Shown: piece after piece, positions 1 to 5,104 of the stretch
Position numbering within the stretch: position 1 is the stretch's first letter
How the letters are laid out: each line of letters begins with the position of its first letter
Source of the DNA: an uncultured Subdoligranulum sp.
GTDB taxonomy: Bacteria > Bacillota_A > Clostridia > Oscillospirales > Ruminococcaceae
Assembly: GCA_900772715.1 (NCBI GenBank)
Contig: CAAGRN010000141.1
Span: 1 to 5,104 of the forward strand
Direction: 5' to 3'
Length of the DNA: 5,104 nucleotides
Translations under genes and position numbers: made by a program
The notes under the pieces: model-generated
What the model saw: only the letters and a program-made list of their open reading frames with translations
What the model was told of the DNA's origin: nothing
Database searches by the model: none

Positions 1-10
1 CGCAGCGCAG

Positions 11-28
11 AGGGGCGGCGCATATGCG
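11..28. repeat. Degenerate copy of the REP-like palindromic repeat
   Basis: The stretch opens with AGGGGCGGC, the same nine bases that open the perfect palindromic repeat at 135. It continues into a 10-bp perfect palindrome, CGCATATGCG (19-28), whose centre resembles the CATATATG core of the two better copies. The right arm does not match the GGGGCGG left arm, so this looks like a decayed or divergent member of the same family. The link to the other copies rests on the shared opening and on the equal distance to a downstream AAATCGACCT. Confidence 0.45.
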
Positions 29-130
29 TATACCGGATCAGAAAATCAGAAATCGACCTCCGTGTCGTAGTAGCAGCACTTCAGCAGCTTTTCCATCGAC
101 ATAACGGCAACGGTAATATTACGGGGTGGC

Positions 131-224
131 TTGTAGGGGCGGCATATATGCCGCCCGTTGCAGCTATCCCGGTAAATCGACCTAACGGGTAAACTGCGGG
201 ACGCATATATGCGTCCCCTACAAA
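131..224. repeat. BIME/MITE-like element: two facing palindromic repeats
   Basis: Two 20-bp perfect palindromes lie 41 nt apart: GGGCGGCATATATGCCGCCC (137-156) and GGGACGCATATATGCGTCCC (198-217). The left one is preceded by TTGTAGG and the right one is followed by CCTACAA. The whole segment is therefore bounded by imperfect inverted repeats of about 26 bp. This matches the arrangement of REP/BIME elements or very short non-autonomous transposable elements. No transposase gene is in the window. On the RNA level each palindrome would form a stable hairpin, but neither is followed by a T-run, so they do not look like standard terminators. Confidence 0.7.
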
Positions 225-321
225 CCTACCGAAAGTTTGCAATCTTCCCGTCAGGTTTATCGACAGTCTCTGCGGCGCACCGCTCGCAATTTTTGCAAGA
301 ATCTGCGCAAGAAATCACAGC
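225..321. other. Intergenic stretch without a recognised gene
   Basis: Between the palindromic repeats and the operon promoter I see no coding signal, ribosome site or RNA gene. It holds two minor dyads, GCGG-CGCA-CCGC (272-283) and GCAA-TTT-TTGC (286-296), and a short near-repeat of CAAGAA-type sequence around 296-314. None of these is strong enough to name. Together with positions 1-130, this means roughly the first 320 bases carry only repeats and spacer DNA. Confidence 0.5.
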
Positions 322-349
322 TTGACTTTCGCTGGGTTGATGGTATACT
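322..349 (+). promoter_or_regulatory. Sigma-A-type promoter of the marR-ABC-ABC operon
   Basis: A -35 box TTGACT (322-327) is followed after 16 nt by a -10 box TATACT (344-349). A TG one base upstream of the -10 (341-342) makes it an extended -10. Each hexamer differs from consensus by one base. Transcription should start near 356, about 90 nt upstream of the ACG start candidate and 150 nt upstream of the TTG candidate of the MarR gene. No other promoter of this quality is seen between here and 4647, so it probably drives all three genes. Confidence 0.75.
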
Positions 350-368
350 CTTATTGTACGTTTTCAAA

Positions 369-381
369 CAGTTAGAAACTG
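369..381. promoter_or_regulatory. Candidate operator: small inverted repeat after the start site
   Basis: CAGTT-AGA-AACTG is a perfect dyad with 5-bp arms in an AT-rich stretch, about 13-25 nt downstream of the predicted transcription start. MarR-family repressors commonly bind short AT-rich inverted repeats overlapping or just after their own promoter. The position therefore fits autoregulation by the MarR gene that follows. The arms are short and the dyad does not extend outward, so a chance occurrence is possible. Confidence 0.35.
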
Positions 382-432
382 AACAATTCACAACCAAACA
401 GCTTGCGCAAAACCGCAGCCGCAACAGAAAAG

Positions 433-440
433 CAGGTGAT
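433..440 (+). promoter_or_regulatory. Ribosome binding site pointing to an ACG start at 446
   Basis: CAGGTGAT matches the AGGTGAT part of the anti-Shine-Dalgarno complement AAGGAGGTGAT. Nine nucleotides separate its GG (436) from an in-frame ACG at 446. The same 9-nt spacing is found upstream of the starts at 965, 2722 and 4846. No ATG, GTG, TTG or CTG lies in the MarR frame between the TGA at 437-439 and the TTG at 509. The site therefore suggests either that ACG is used or that an ATG was altered to ACG. Confidence 0.5.
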
Positions 441-508
441 TTTCCACGAACAACCAACCAAACACCGCACCCGATTGCCCCGACTGCAAGGCAGAACACG
501 TCGGCGCC

Positions 509-958
509 TTGGTGTCAGAGGTTTCCCGCACCATCCGCCGCGCCTTGGACGCCCGCGTTTCGGCGGAGGTCGCCCCTGAGCTGGGCGGCATACAGGGCAT
601 GGTGCTGGGGCGCATTGTCGCCGCCAACCGCGAGGGCAGCGATCTCTACCAGCGCGACATTGAAAAATGGCTGCATATCCAGCGCTCCAGCGTCACTTCC
701 ATGCTGCAAAATATGGAGCAGGCGGGGCTGATCACCCGCAGCGCCGTGCAAAAGGATGCCCGCCTCAAACGGCTGCAGGCGACCCCCAAGGGCGTTGCCT
801 ACCACGACCGCGTACACGATACCATCAACCGCTACGAAACCGAGCTGCAGGCAGGGCTTTCGCAGCAGGAGCTGGCGGCGATGCGCCGGGGGCTGGATGT
901 CCTTTTGCAGAATGCGCAGAACATCATCGAAGCCTCTGCCGGAATAAGAAAGGAGTAA
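509..958 (+). CDS. MarR-family winged-helix transcriptional regulator
   Basis: This is a cytoplasmic DNA-binding repressor of the MarR family, expected to act as a dimer and to let go of DNA when a small ligand binds. From the TTG start it has 149 residues, the usual size. The winged helix is clear: helix-turn-helix around residues 47-73 with a recognition helix near QRSSVTSMLQNMEQAG, then a wing at 76-95 holding the family D-x-R motif (D83, R85). Dimerisation helices lie at both ends. It is first in an operon with two ABC exporter genes and ends 6 nt before the next start, so it probably controls that exporter and itself. The start is uncertain. TTG 509 and GTG 512 have only a weak, distant AAGG upstream. 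A good ribosome site instead serves an in-frame ACG at 446, which would give 170 residues and a more complete first helix (EHVGALVSEVSR). The ligand is unknown. Confidence 0.88.
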   Translation: MVSEVSRTIRRALDARVSAEVAPELGGIQGMVLGRIVAANREGSDLYQRDIEKWLHIQRSSVTSMLQNMEQAGLITRSAVQKDARLKRLQATPKGVAYHDRVHDTINRYETELQAGLSQQELAAMRRGLDVLLQNAQNIIEASAGIRKE

Positions 959-964
959 CGAAAT

Positions 965-2722
965 TTGCTGAACACACTTGCCAAAGAAACAAAAGGCGTT
1001 CGTCTGGTTTCCGTCCTGACGCCTGTTTGTATGATCGGCGAGGTCATCATGGAGATGATCCTGCCGAAGCTGATGTCCACCATCATTGACGACGGCGTCA
1101 CCGCCGGCAACCTGTCTGTCATCTACCGCGTCGGCGGCTGGATGGTCGTGGCCGCCGCCGTGGGTCTGTTCTTCGGCGTTATGGGCGGCGTGCTGGGCGC
1201 CCGTGCCTCCACCGGCTACGCCCGCAACCTGCGCCGTTCGATGTTCCAAAACATCCAGACCTTCAGCTTTGCCAACATCGACAAATTTTCCACCGCCGGC
1301 TTGGTCACCCGTATGACCACCGACGTCACCAACCTGCAAAACGCCTACCAGATGATTCTGCGTATGGCGATCCGCGCACCCGCCAGTATGATCATCGCCA
1401 TGTGTATGGCATTCTCCATCCACGCAGGGCTTGCCAGAATTTATCTGGTTGCCGTTATTTTCTTAGGCGTTTGTCTGGTCATCATTATGAGCCGCGCCAG
1501 CCGCTACTTCTCGGACGCCTTCAAAAAATATGACGACCTGAACGAGAGCGTGCAGGAAAACGTTTCCGCCATCCGCGTGGTCAAGGCGTATGTGCGCGAG
1601 GATTTTGAGAGCGAAAAGTTCAAAAAAGCCTCCGGCAACGTGCAGCAGCTGCTGCTCAAGGCAGAAAAAGTCCTGTCCTACAACGCGCCCCTGATGATGG
1701 CGACCGTCTACACCTGCATTTTGCTGATTTCCTGGCTGGGCGCGCGGATGATCGTGCTGTCGGGCGCAACGGAGTTCACCACCGGCGAGCTGATGTCCAT
1801 GCTGACCTACTGTATGAACATTCTGACCAGCCTGATGATGCTGTCGATGGTCTTTGTTATGATCACCATGTCCGCCGCCAGCGCCCGCCGCATCAGCGAG
1901 GTGCTGACCGAGCAAAGCACCCTTGCCAACTGCGACAAGCCCCTGACGGAGGTCAAGAACGGCGCGGTGCGCTTTGACCACGTCTGCTTCCGCTATAAGG
2001 AGGACGGGCGCGATGTGCTGAGCGATATCTCGCTGAACATCCGCTCCGGCGAAACCGTGGGCATCATCGGCGGCACCGGCAGCTCCAAGACCAGCCTTGT
2101 GCAGCTGCTGCCCCGCCTGTACGACACCACCGCCGGTCACGTTTACATCGGCGGCGAGGACGTGCGCAGCTACGACCTGGACACCCTGCGCAACAGCGTG
2201 GCAATGGTCTTGCAGAAAAACGAGCTGTTCAGCGGCACCATTGCCGACAACCTGCGCTGGGGCAACAAAAACGCCACCCAGCAGGAGTTGGAGGATGCCT
2301 GCAAGCAGGCGTGCGCCGATGAATTTATCGAGCGCTTCCCCGACAAGTACGAAACCCACATCGACCAAGGCGGCGCGAACGTGTCCGGCGGTCAGAAGCA
2401 GCGCCTGTGCATTGCCCGCGCTCTGCTGAAAAAGCCCAAGATTCTGATCCTCGACGACTCCACCTCCGCGGTGGATACCGCCACCGACGCCAAGATCCGC
2501 CGTTCCTTCGCCGAAAAGATCCCCGGCACAACGGTGTTTATCATTGCGCAGCGCATTTCCAGCGTCGAGAACGCCGACAAGGTGCTGGTGCTGGACGGCG
2601 GTCGCGTCAGCGGCTTCGGCACACCCGCCGAGATGCTGGCAACCAACCCCATCTATCAGGAAGTGTACAACAGCCAGACCCAAGGCTCCGGCGACTTTGA
2701 CGAAAAAGGAGGCGAGGCATAA
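965..2722 (+). CDS. ABC exporter half-transporter with degenerate ATP site (heterodimer subunit 1)
   Basis: This 585-aa inner-membrane ABC exporter subunit has an N-terminal six-helix membrane domain (about 15-38, 54-78, 133-152, 157-176, 243-266, 278-303) and a C-terminal ATPase domain. The ATPase motifs are A-loop Y344, Walker A GGTGSSKT (369-376), Q-loop Q417, signature VSGGQ (473-477), Walker B ILILDD (493-498), D-loop SAVD (501-504) and a switch position at Q529. Three positions depart from consensus: S374 replaces the last Walker A glycine, D498 replaces the catalytic Glu, and Q529 replaces the switch His. This pattern marks the degenerate-site subunit of heterodimeric exporters (TM287/288, BmrCD, LmrCD type), while its intact signature serves the partner's site. 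The TTG start is chosen because AAGGAG (950-955) sits 9 nt upstream; the next ATG in frame is far inside the first helix. It ends in TAATG, overlapping the partner gene. Multidrug, lipid or peptide export is plausible, but the substrate cannot be read. Confidence 0.93.
   Translation: MLNTLAKETKGVRLVSVLTPVCMIGEVIMEMILPKLMSTIIDDGVTAGNLSVIYRVGGWMVVAAAVGLFFGVMGGVLGARASTGYARNLRRSMFQNIQTFSFANIDKFSTAGLVTRMTTDVTNLQNAYQMILRMAIRAPASMIIAMCMAFSIHAGLARIYLVAVIFLGVCLVIIMSRASRYFSDAFKKYDDLNESVQENVSAIRVVKAYVREDFESEKFKKASGNVQQLLLKAEKVLSYNAPLMMATVYTCILLISWLGARMIVLSGATEFTTGELMSMLTYCMNILTSLMMLSMVFVMITMSAASARRISEVLTEQSTLANCDKPLTEVKNGAVRFDHVCFRYKEDGRDVLSDISLNIRSGETVGIIGGTGSSKTSLVQLLPRLYDTTAGHVYIGGEDVRSYDLDTLRNSVAMVLQKNELFSGTIADNLRWGNKNATQQELEDACKQACADEFIERFPDKYETHIDQGGANVSGGQKQRLCIARALLKKPKILILDDSTSAVDTATDAKIRRSFAEKIPGTTVFIIAQRISSVENADKVLVLDGGRVSGFGTPAEMLATNPIYQEVYNSQTQGSGDFDEKGGEA
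2707..2712 (+). promoter_or_regulatory. Ribosome binding site inside the upstream gene, with TAATG coupling
   Basis: AGGAGG lies within the last codons of the first half-transporter, 9 nt before ATG 2722. The upstream stop TAA (2720-2722) and this ATG share one base. The arrangement fixes the start and suggests translational coupling, which would help keep the two subunits in equal amounts. Confidence 0.85.
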
Positions 2723-4647
2723 TGGCAGAAAAAGCAAAGGTGGTTAAGGTCGGTCCCGGCGGCGCCCGCGGACCCCGCCCCAAGGTCGAAAACCCCGGCA
2801 AGATCTTTATGCGCATTATGCGCTATGTCGGCGAAACCTACACCGCCGCTATGGTGGCGGTGACGATCTGCATCGTCGTCAGCGTGCTGGCTACCGTGCA
2901 AGGCACGCTGTTTATGCAAAAGCTCATCGACAACTACATTCTGCCCCTGCTGGCAGAGCAAAGCAGCGATTTCTCCGGTCTGGCGGCTGCCATCGGACGC
3001 ACCGCCGCCTTCTACATCTGCGGCATCATCGCCAACTTCTCGCAGGCGCGCATTATGGCGCACGTCACCCAAGGCACGCTGAAGCGTCTGCGCGACGATC
3101 TGTTCACCCATATGCAGACGCTGCCCATCCAGTATTTTGACCGCAACGCCCACGGCGACATTATGTCCATCTACACCAACGATACCGACACCCTGCGCCA
3201 GATGATCAGCCAGAGCATCCCGCAGCTGTTCAACAGCAGCATTATGGTCGTCAGCGTGTTGGTTTCTATGATCGCACTCAGCCCGCTGCTGACGCTGGTA
3301 ACGCTGGTGATGGTCGGCGTTATGCTGCTGGCGACCAAGTACCTGACCGGCAATTCCGGCAAATACTTTGTGGCACAGCAGCGCGACCTCGGCGCCGTCA
3401 ACGGCTTTATTGAGGAAATGATGAACGGGCAGAAGGTCGTCAAGGTGTTCTGCCACGAGGACGAAGCCATCCAGCAGTTCAACGAGCTGAACGACGCCCT
3501 GTTTGAGAGCGCCGACAAGGCAAACCGCTACGCCAACCTTGGCGGTCCCGTCAACACCCAGCTGGGCAACCTGTCCTATGTGCTGGCGGCGATGATCGGC
3601 GGTGCGCTGGCGCTGGGCGGCGTCGGCGGGCTGACGCTGGGCAAGCTGGCGAGCTTTTTGACCTTCAACCGCAGCCTGAATATGCCCATCAGCCAGATCT
3701 CGATGCAGTTCAACTCGGTCATTATGGCGTTGGCGGGCGGTCAGCGCGTCTTTGCCCTGATGGACGAAAAGCCCGAGGTGGACGAGGGGCAGGTCAAGCT
3801 GGTCAACGCCAAGCGTCTGGCGGATGACAGCGTCACCGAAACCGACGAGCGCACCAACCTGTGGGCGTGGAAGCGCGTCAATGCCGACGGCACCGCCGAC
3901 TACCGTGAGCTGAAGGGCGACATCGTCTTTGAGGATGTGGACTTTGGCTACTACCCCGAAAAAATTGTACTGCACGACGTCAATTTGTACGGGCGCCCCG
4001 GGCAGAAGATCGCCTTTGTCGGCTCCACCGGCGCGGGCAAAACGACCATCACCAACCTGATCAACCGCTTCTACGACATCCAAAAGGGTGCCATCCACTA
4101 CGACGGCATCGACATTGCCCACATCCGCAAGAGCGACCTGCGCGCCTCCTTGGGCATCGTGCTGCAGGACACCCACCTGTTCACCGGCACCGTGCTGGAA
4201 AATATCCGCTACGGTCGCCTGACGGCCACCGATGAGGAATGCCGCGCCGCCGCCAAGCTGGCGAACGCGGACGAGTTCATCCGCCGCCTGCCCGAGGGCT
4301 ACAACACGATGCTGACCGGCGACGGCACCAACCTCAGCCAGGGTCAGCGCCAGCTGCTGGCGATTGCCCGCGCTGCCGTTGCCGACCCGCCCGTGCTGAT
4401 TCTGGACGAGGCGACTTCCAGCATCGACACACGCACCGAGCGCTTGGTGCAGCAGGGTATGGATGGCTTGATGTACGGGCGCACGACCTTTGTCATTGCG
4501 CACCGTCTGTCCACCGTGCGCAACTCCGACTGCATTATGGTTCTGGAGCAGGGACGCATTATTGAGCGCGGCACCCACGACGAGCTGATTGCCCAAAAGG
4601 GTAAGTATTATACGCTCTACACGGGAAATTTTGCCGAAAATTCGTGA
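2722..4647 (+). CDS. ABC exporter half-transporter with catalytic ATP site (heterodimer subunit 2)
   Basis: This 641-aa inner-membrane subunit should pair with the preceding gene product. It opens with a soluble tail rich in Gly, Pro and basic residues (about 1-28), followed by six membrane helices (about 40-64, 86-107, 168-187, 190-208, 282-302, 306-335). A polar linker (about 350-400) contains a WAWK stretch, and the ATPase domain follows. Motifs are A-loop Y410, Walker A GSTGAGKT (434-441), Q-loop Q482, signature LSQGQ (538-542), Walker B VLILDE (558-563) with catalytic E563, D-loop SSID and switch H594. Walker A, Walker B and switch His are all intact; only the signature deviates (Q540 for Gly). 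Its catalytic site would be completed by the VSGGQ of subunit 1, while its own LSQGQ faces the degenerate site. Linker and LSQGQ resemble what I recall from many clostridial exporters of this type. A terminator follows 17 nt after the stop. Confidence 0.94.
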   Translation: MAEKAKVVKVGPGGARGPRPKVENPGKIFMRIMRYVGETYTAAMVAVTICIVVSVLATVQGTLFMQKLIDNYILPLLAEQSSDFSGLAAAIGRTAAFYICGIIANFSQARIMAHVTQGTLKRLRDDLFTHMQTLPIQYFDRNAHGDIMSIYTNDTDTLRQMISQSIPQLFNSSIMVVSVLVSMIALSPLLTLVTLVMVGVMLLATKYLTGNSGKYFVAQQRDLGAVNGFIEEMMNGQKVVKVFCHEDEAIQQFNELNDALFESADKANRYANLGGPVNTQLGNLSYVLAAMIGGALALGGVGGLTLGKLASFLTFNRSLNMPISQISMQFNSVIMALAGGQRVFALMDEKPEVDEGQVKLVNAKRLADDSVTETDERTNLWAWKRVNADGTADYRELKGDIVFEDVDFGYYPEKIVLHDVNLYGRPGQKIAFVGSTGAGKTTITNLINRFYDIQKGAIHYDGIDIAHIRKSDLRASLGIVLQDTHLFTGTVLENIRYGRLTATDEECRAAAKLANADEFIRRLPEGYNTMLTGDGTNLSQGQRQLLAIARAAVADPPVLILDEATSSIDTRTERLVQQGMDGLMYGRTTFVIAHRLSTVRNSDCIMVLEQGRIIERGTHDELIAQKGKYYTLYTGNFAENS

Positions 4648-4664
4648 TCGAATCAAACAAAATT

Positions 4665-4697
4665 ACCGGGATGGATTGACACCATCCCGGTTTTTTT
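4665..4697 (+). terminator. Rho-independent terminator of the MarR-ABC operon
   Basis: A 10-bp perfect stem, ACCGGGATGG (4665-4674) pairing with CCATCCCGGT (4682-4691), encloses a 7-nt loop and runs into seven Ts (4691-4697). It starts 17 nt after the stop codon of the second transporter gene. On the other strand the stem is followed only by TAATTTTG, so any reverse termination would be weaker. Confidence 0.95.
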
Positions 4698-4726
4698 GTG
4701 TAAAATGCCGCATTAACGCGAAAAAG

Positions 4727-4755
4727 TTGACGGATTGGTAAAAAGTGGTTATAAT
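4727..4755 (+). promoter_or_regulatory. Near-consensus sigma-A promoter of the ricin-domain gene
   Basis: TTGACG (4727-4732) and a perfect TATAAT (4750-4755) are separated by the optimal 17 nt. An A-run (4721-4725) lies just upstream of the -35. Transcription should begin near 4762, giving a leader of about 85 nt. The promoter lies after the operon terminator, so the downstream gene is an independent and probably strongly expressed unit. Confidence 0.9.
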
Positions 4756-4760
4756 AGTAT

Positions 4761-4820
4761 GCGTAGACACGCAAAAACCGTGTTGGTTTACCCGCCGGAC
4801 GCCGCATCCCGCGCCGTCCG
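4761..4820 (+). promoter_or_regulatory. Structured 5' leader of the ricin-domain gene
   Basis: Near the 5' end, ACACG (4767-4771) can pair with CGTGT (4779-4783) across a CAAAAAC loop. GCGT-AGAC-ACGC (4761-4772) is a competing 4-bp alternative. Further down, CGGACG (4796-4801) pairs with CGTCCG (4815-4820); inside lies a C-C mismatch, then CGC/GCG and a 5-nt ATCCC loop. Neither hairpin is followed by a T-run, and neither covers the ribosome site. Roles such as mRNA protection at the 5' end are guesses. I recognise no known riboswitch. Confidence 0.4.
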
Positions 4821-4829
4821 CCGTTATAT

Positions 4830-4836
4830 AAGGAGG
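4830..4836 (+). promoter_or_regulatory. Strong ribosome binding site deciding the start at 4846
   Basis: AAGGAGG, continued by AGAG, sits 9 nt before ATG 4846. It decides this start over the second in-frame ATG at codon 7. Confidence 0.9.
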
Positions 4837-4845
4837 AGAGCCATT

Positions 4846-5104
4846 ATGGCAACCAAGAAGAAAATGACCCAGACCGTCATCGCGGACGGCAAGTTTTATA
4901 CCATCAGCGCCGCCAACGGCAAAGTGATGGAAGTCGCTGACTTCAATATGGACAACGGCGCCAAGATCCAGCTGTGGGACAACGCCAATGTCGAGTGGCA
5001 GCAGTGGGGCTTTGTCGCCGCGGGCGACGGCGTTTACCGCCTGCAGAACCGCTTTACCGGCAAGATGCTGGACCTGAATATGGGCGGCGTCAGCGACGGC
5101 ACCC
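4846..5104 (+). CDS. Ricin-type beta-trefoil lectin domain protein (partial, 3' end cut by window)
   Basis: Eighty-six codons are visible before the window ends. After a short basic start (MATKKK), residues 16-86 match the ricin B-type lectin repeat. One repeat runs about 16-56: FYTISAANGKVMEV, then NGAKIQLWDN with the Q-x-W core at 42-44, then WQQWGF at 51-56. A second begins near 62 with VYRLQNRFTGKMLDL. Such domains form a beta-trefoil of three repeats and usually bind sugars. In bacteria they are normally attached to secreted glycosidases, proteases or toxins. There is no hydrophobic signal peptide, so the protein either stays in the cytoplasm, leaves by a route without a classical signal, or uses the fold for something other than extracellular sugar binding. 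The gene has its own strong promoter after the exporter terminator, so no link to the exporter is implied. The C-terminal part that would name its function is outside the window. Confidence 0.85.
   Translation, partial: MATKKKMTQTVIADGKFYTISAANGKVMEVADFNMDNGAKIQLWDNANVEWQQWGFVAAGDGVYRLQNRFTGKMLDLNMGGVSDGT

Noticed and set aside
113..122. GTAATATTAC 10-bp palindrome
   Set aside because: It is short and AT-rich, with no promoter or gene beside it; more likely chance or part of the repeat cluster.
1..224. Possible CRISPR array from repeated palindromes
   Set aside because: There are only two or three copies, in mixed orientation and with irregular spacing; there are no uniform spacers and no cas genes in the window.
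272..294. GCGG-CGCA-CCGC hairpin near a TTTTT run, as a possible terminator
   Set aside because: The stem is only 4 bp and the T-run starts several bases after it; no gene ends upstream on this strand.
237..731. 164-codon plus-strand frame starting in the intergenic region
   Set aside because: It spans the operon promoter and then overlaps the MarR gene in another frame; the product is low complexity (Arg, Pro, Ser, Ala) with no ribosome site.
515..1423. 302-codon minus-strand open frame across the MarR/transporter junction
   Set aside because: It is complementary to two well-supported genes and shows the same shadow composition.
1463..2737. 424-codon minus-strand open frame opposite the first transporter gene
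   Set aside because: Same antisense shadow: low-complexity His/Gln/Val/Gly composition, no ribosome site, no domain.
2656..4656. 666-codon open frame on the minus strand opposite the second transporter gene
   Set aside because: It is antisense to a gene with unmistakable ABC motifs. Its composition (long runs of His, Gln, Val, Ala and Gly) is what the reverse complement of GC-rich, codon-biased DNA yields; there is no ribosome site and no recognisable domain.
4676..4706. TTGACA in the terminator loop with TAAAAT downstream as a second promoter
   Set aside because: The 19-nt spacing is poor and the -35 lies within the terminator hairpin; the promoter at 4727-4755 is far better.

Overview
The window looks like a moderately GC-rich genome of the Clostridia, most likely the Oscillospiraceae/Ruminococcaceae (Faecalibacterium/Gemmiger-like gut bacteria). 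The clues are strong AGGAGG-type ribosome sites, sigma-A promoters of the TTGAC/TATAAT type, TTG starts, a MarR plus paired ABC exporter module of a kind common in these bacteria, and short GC-rich palindromic repeats in the intergenic DNA. The genus is an inference; no taxonomic marker is present.

Layout. Positions 1 to about 320 hold no convincing gene. They carry a cluster of palindromic repeats, including two 20-bp perfect palindromes that face each other as one REP/BIME-like element (about 131-224). A good promoter (322-349) then starts a three-gene operon on the + strand: a MarR-family repressor (509-958, possibly translated from an unusual ACG at 446), a 585-aa ABC exporter half-transporter (965-2722, TTG start) and a 641-aa partner half-transporter (2722-4647). 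The genes are packed tightly: 6 nt between the first two, and a 1-nt TAATG overlap between the last two. A strong intrinsic terminator (4665-4697) closes the operon.

A second transcription unit follows. It has a near-consensus promoter (4727-4755), a roughly 85-nt leader with hairpins, and an ideal ribosome site. Its gene begins with a ricin-type beta-trefoil lectin domain, lacks a visible signal peptide, and is cut by the window end.

How the genes work together. The two half-transporters carry complementary substitutions. The first has a degenerate Walker A, an Asp in place of the catalytic Glu and a Gln in place of the switch His. The second has LSQGQ in place of LSGGQ. Together they predict a heterodimeric exporter with one degenerate and one hydrolytic ATP site. 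MarR probably represses the operon, perhaps through a small inverted repeat just after the predicted transcription start, and is released by an exported ligand. The substrate cannot be read from the sequence.

I see no plainly new system. The items most worth checking are the missing standard start codon of the MarR gene with its CxxC-bearing extension, the palindromic repeat cluster, and the leaderless ricin-domain gene.
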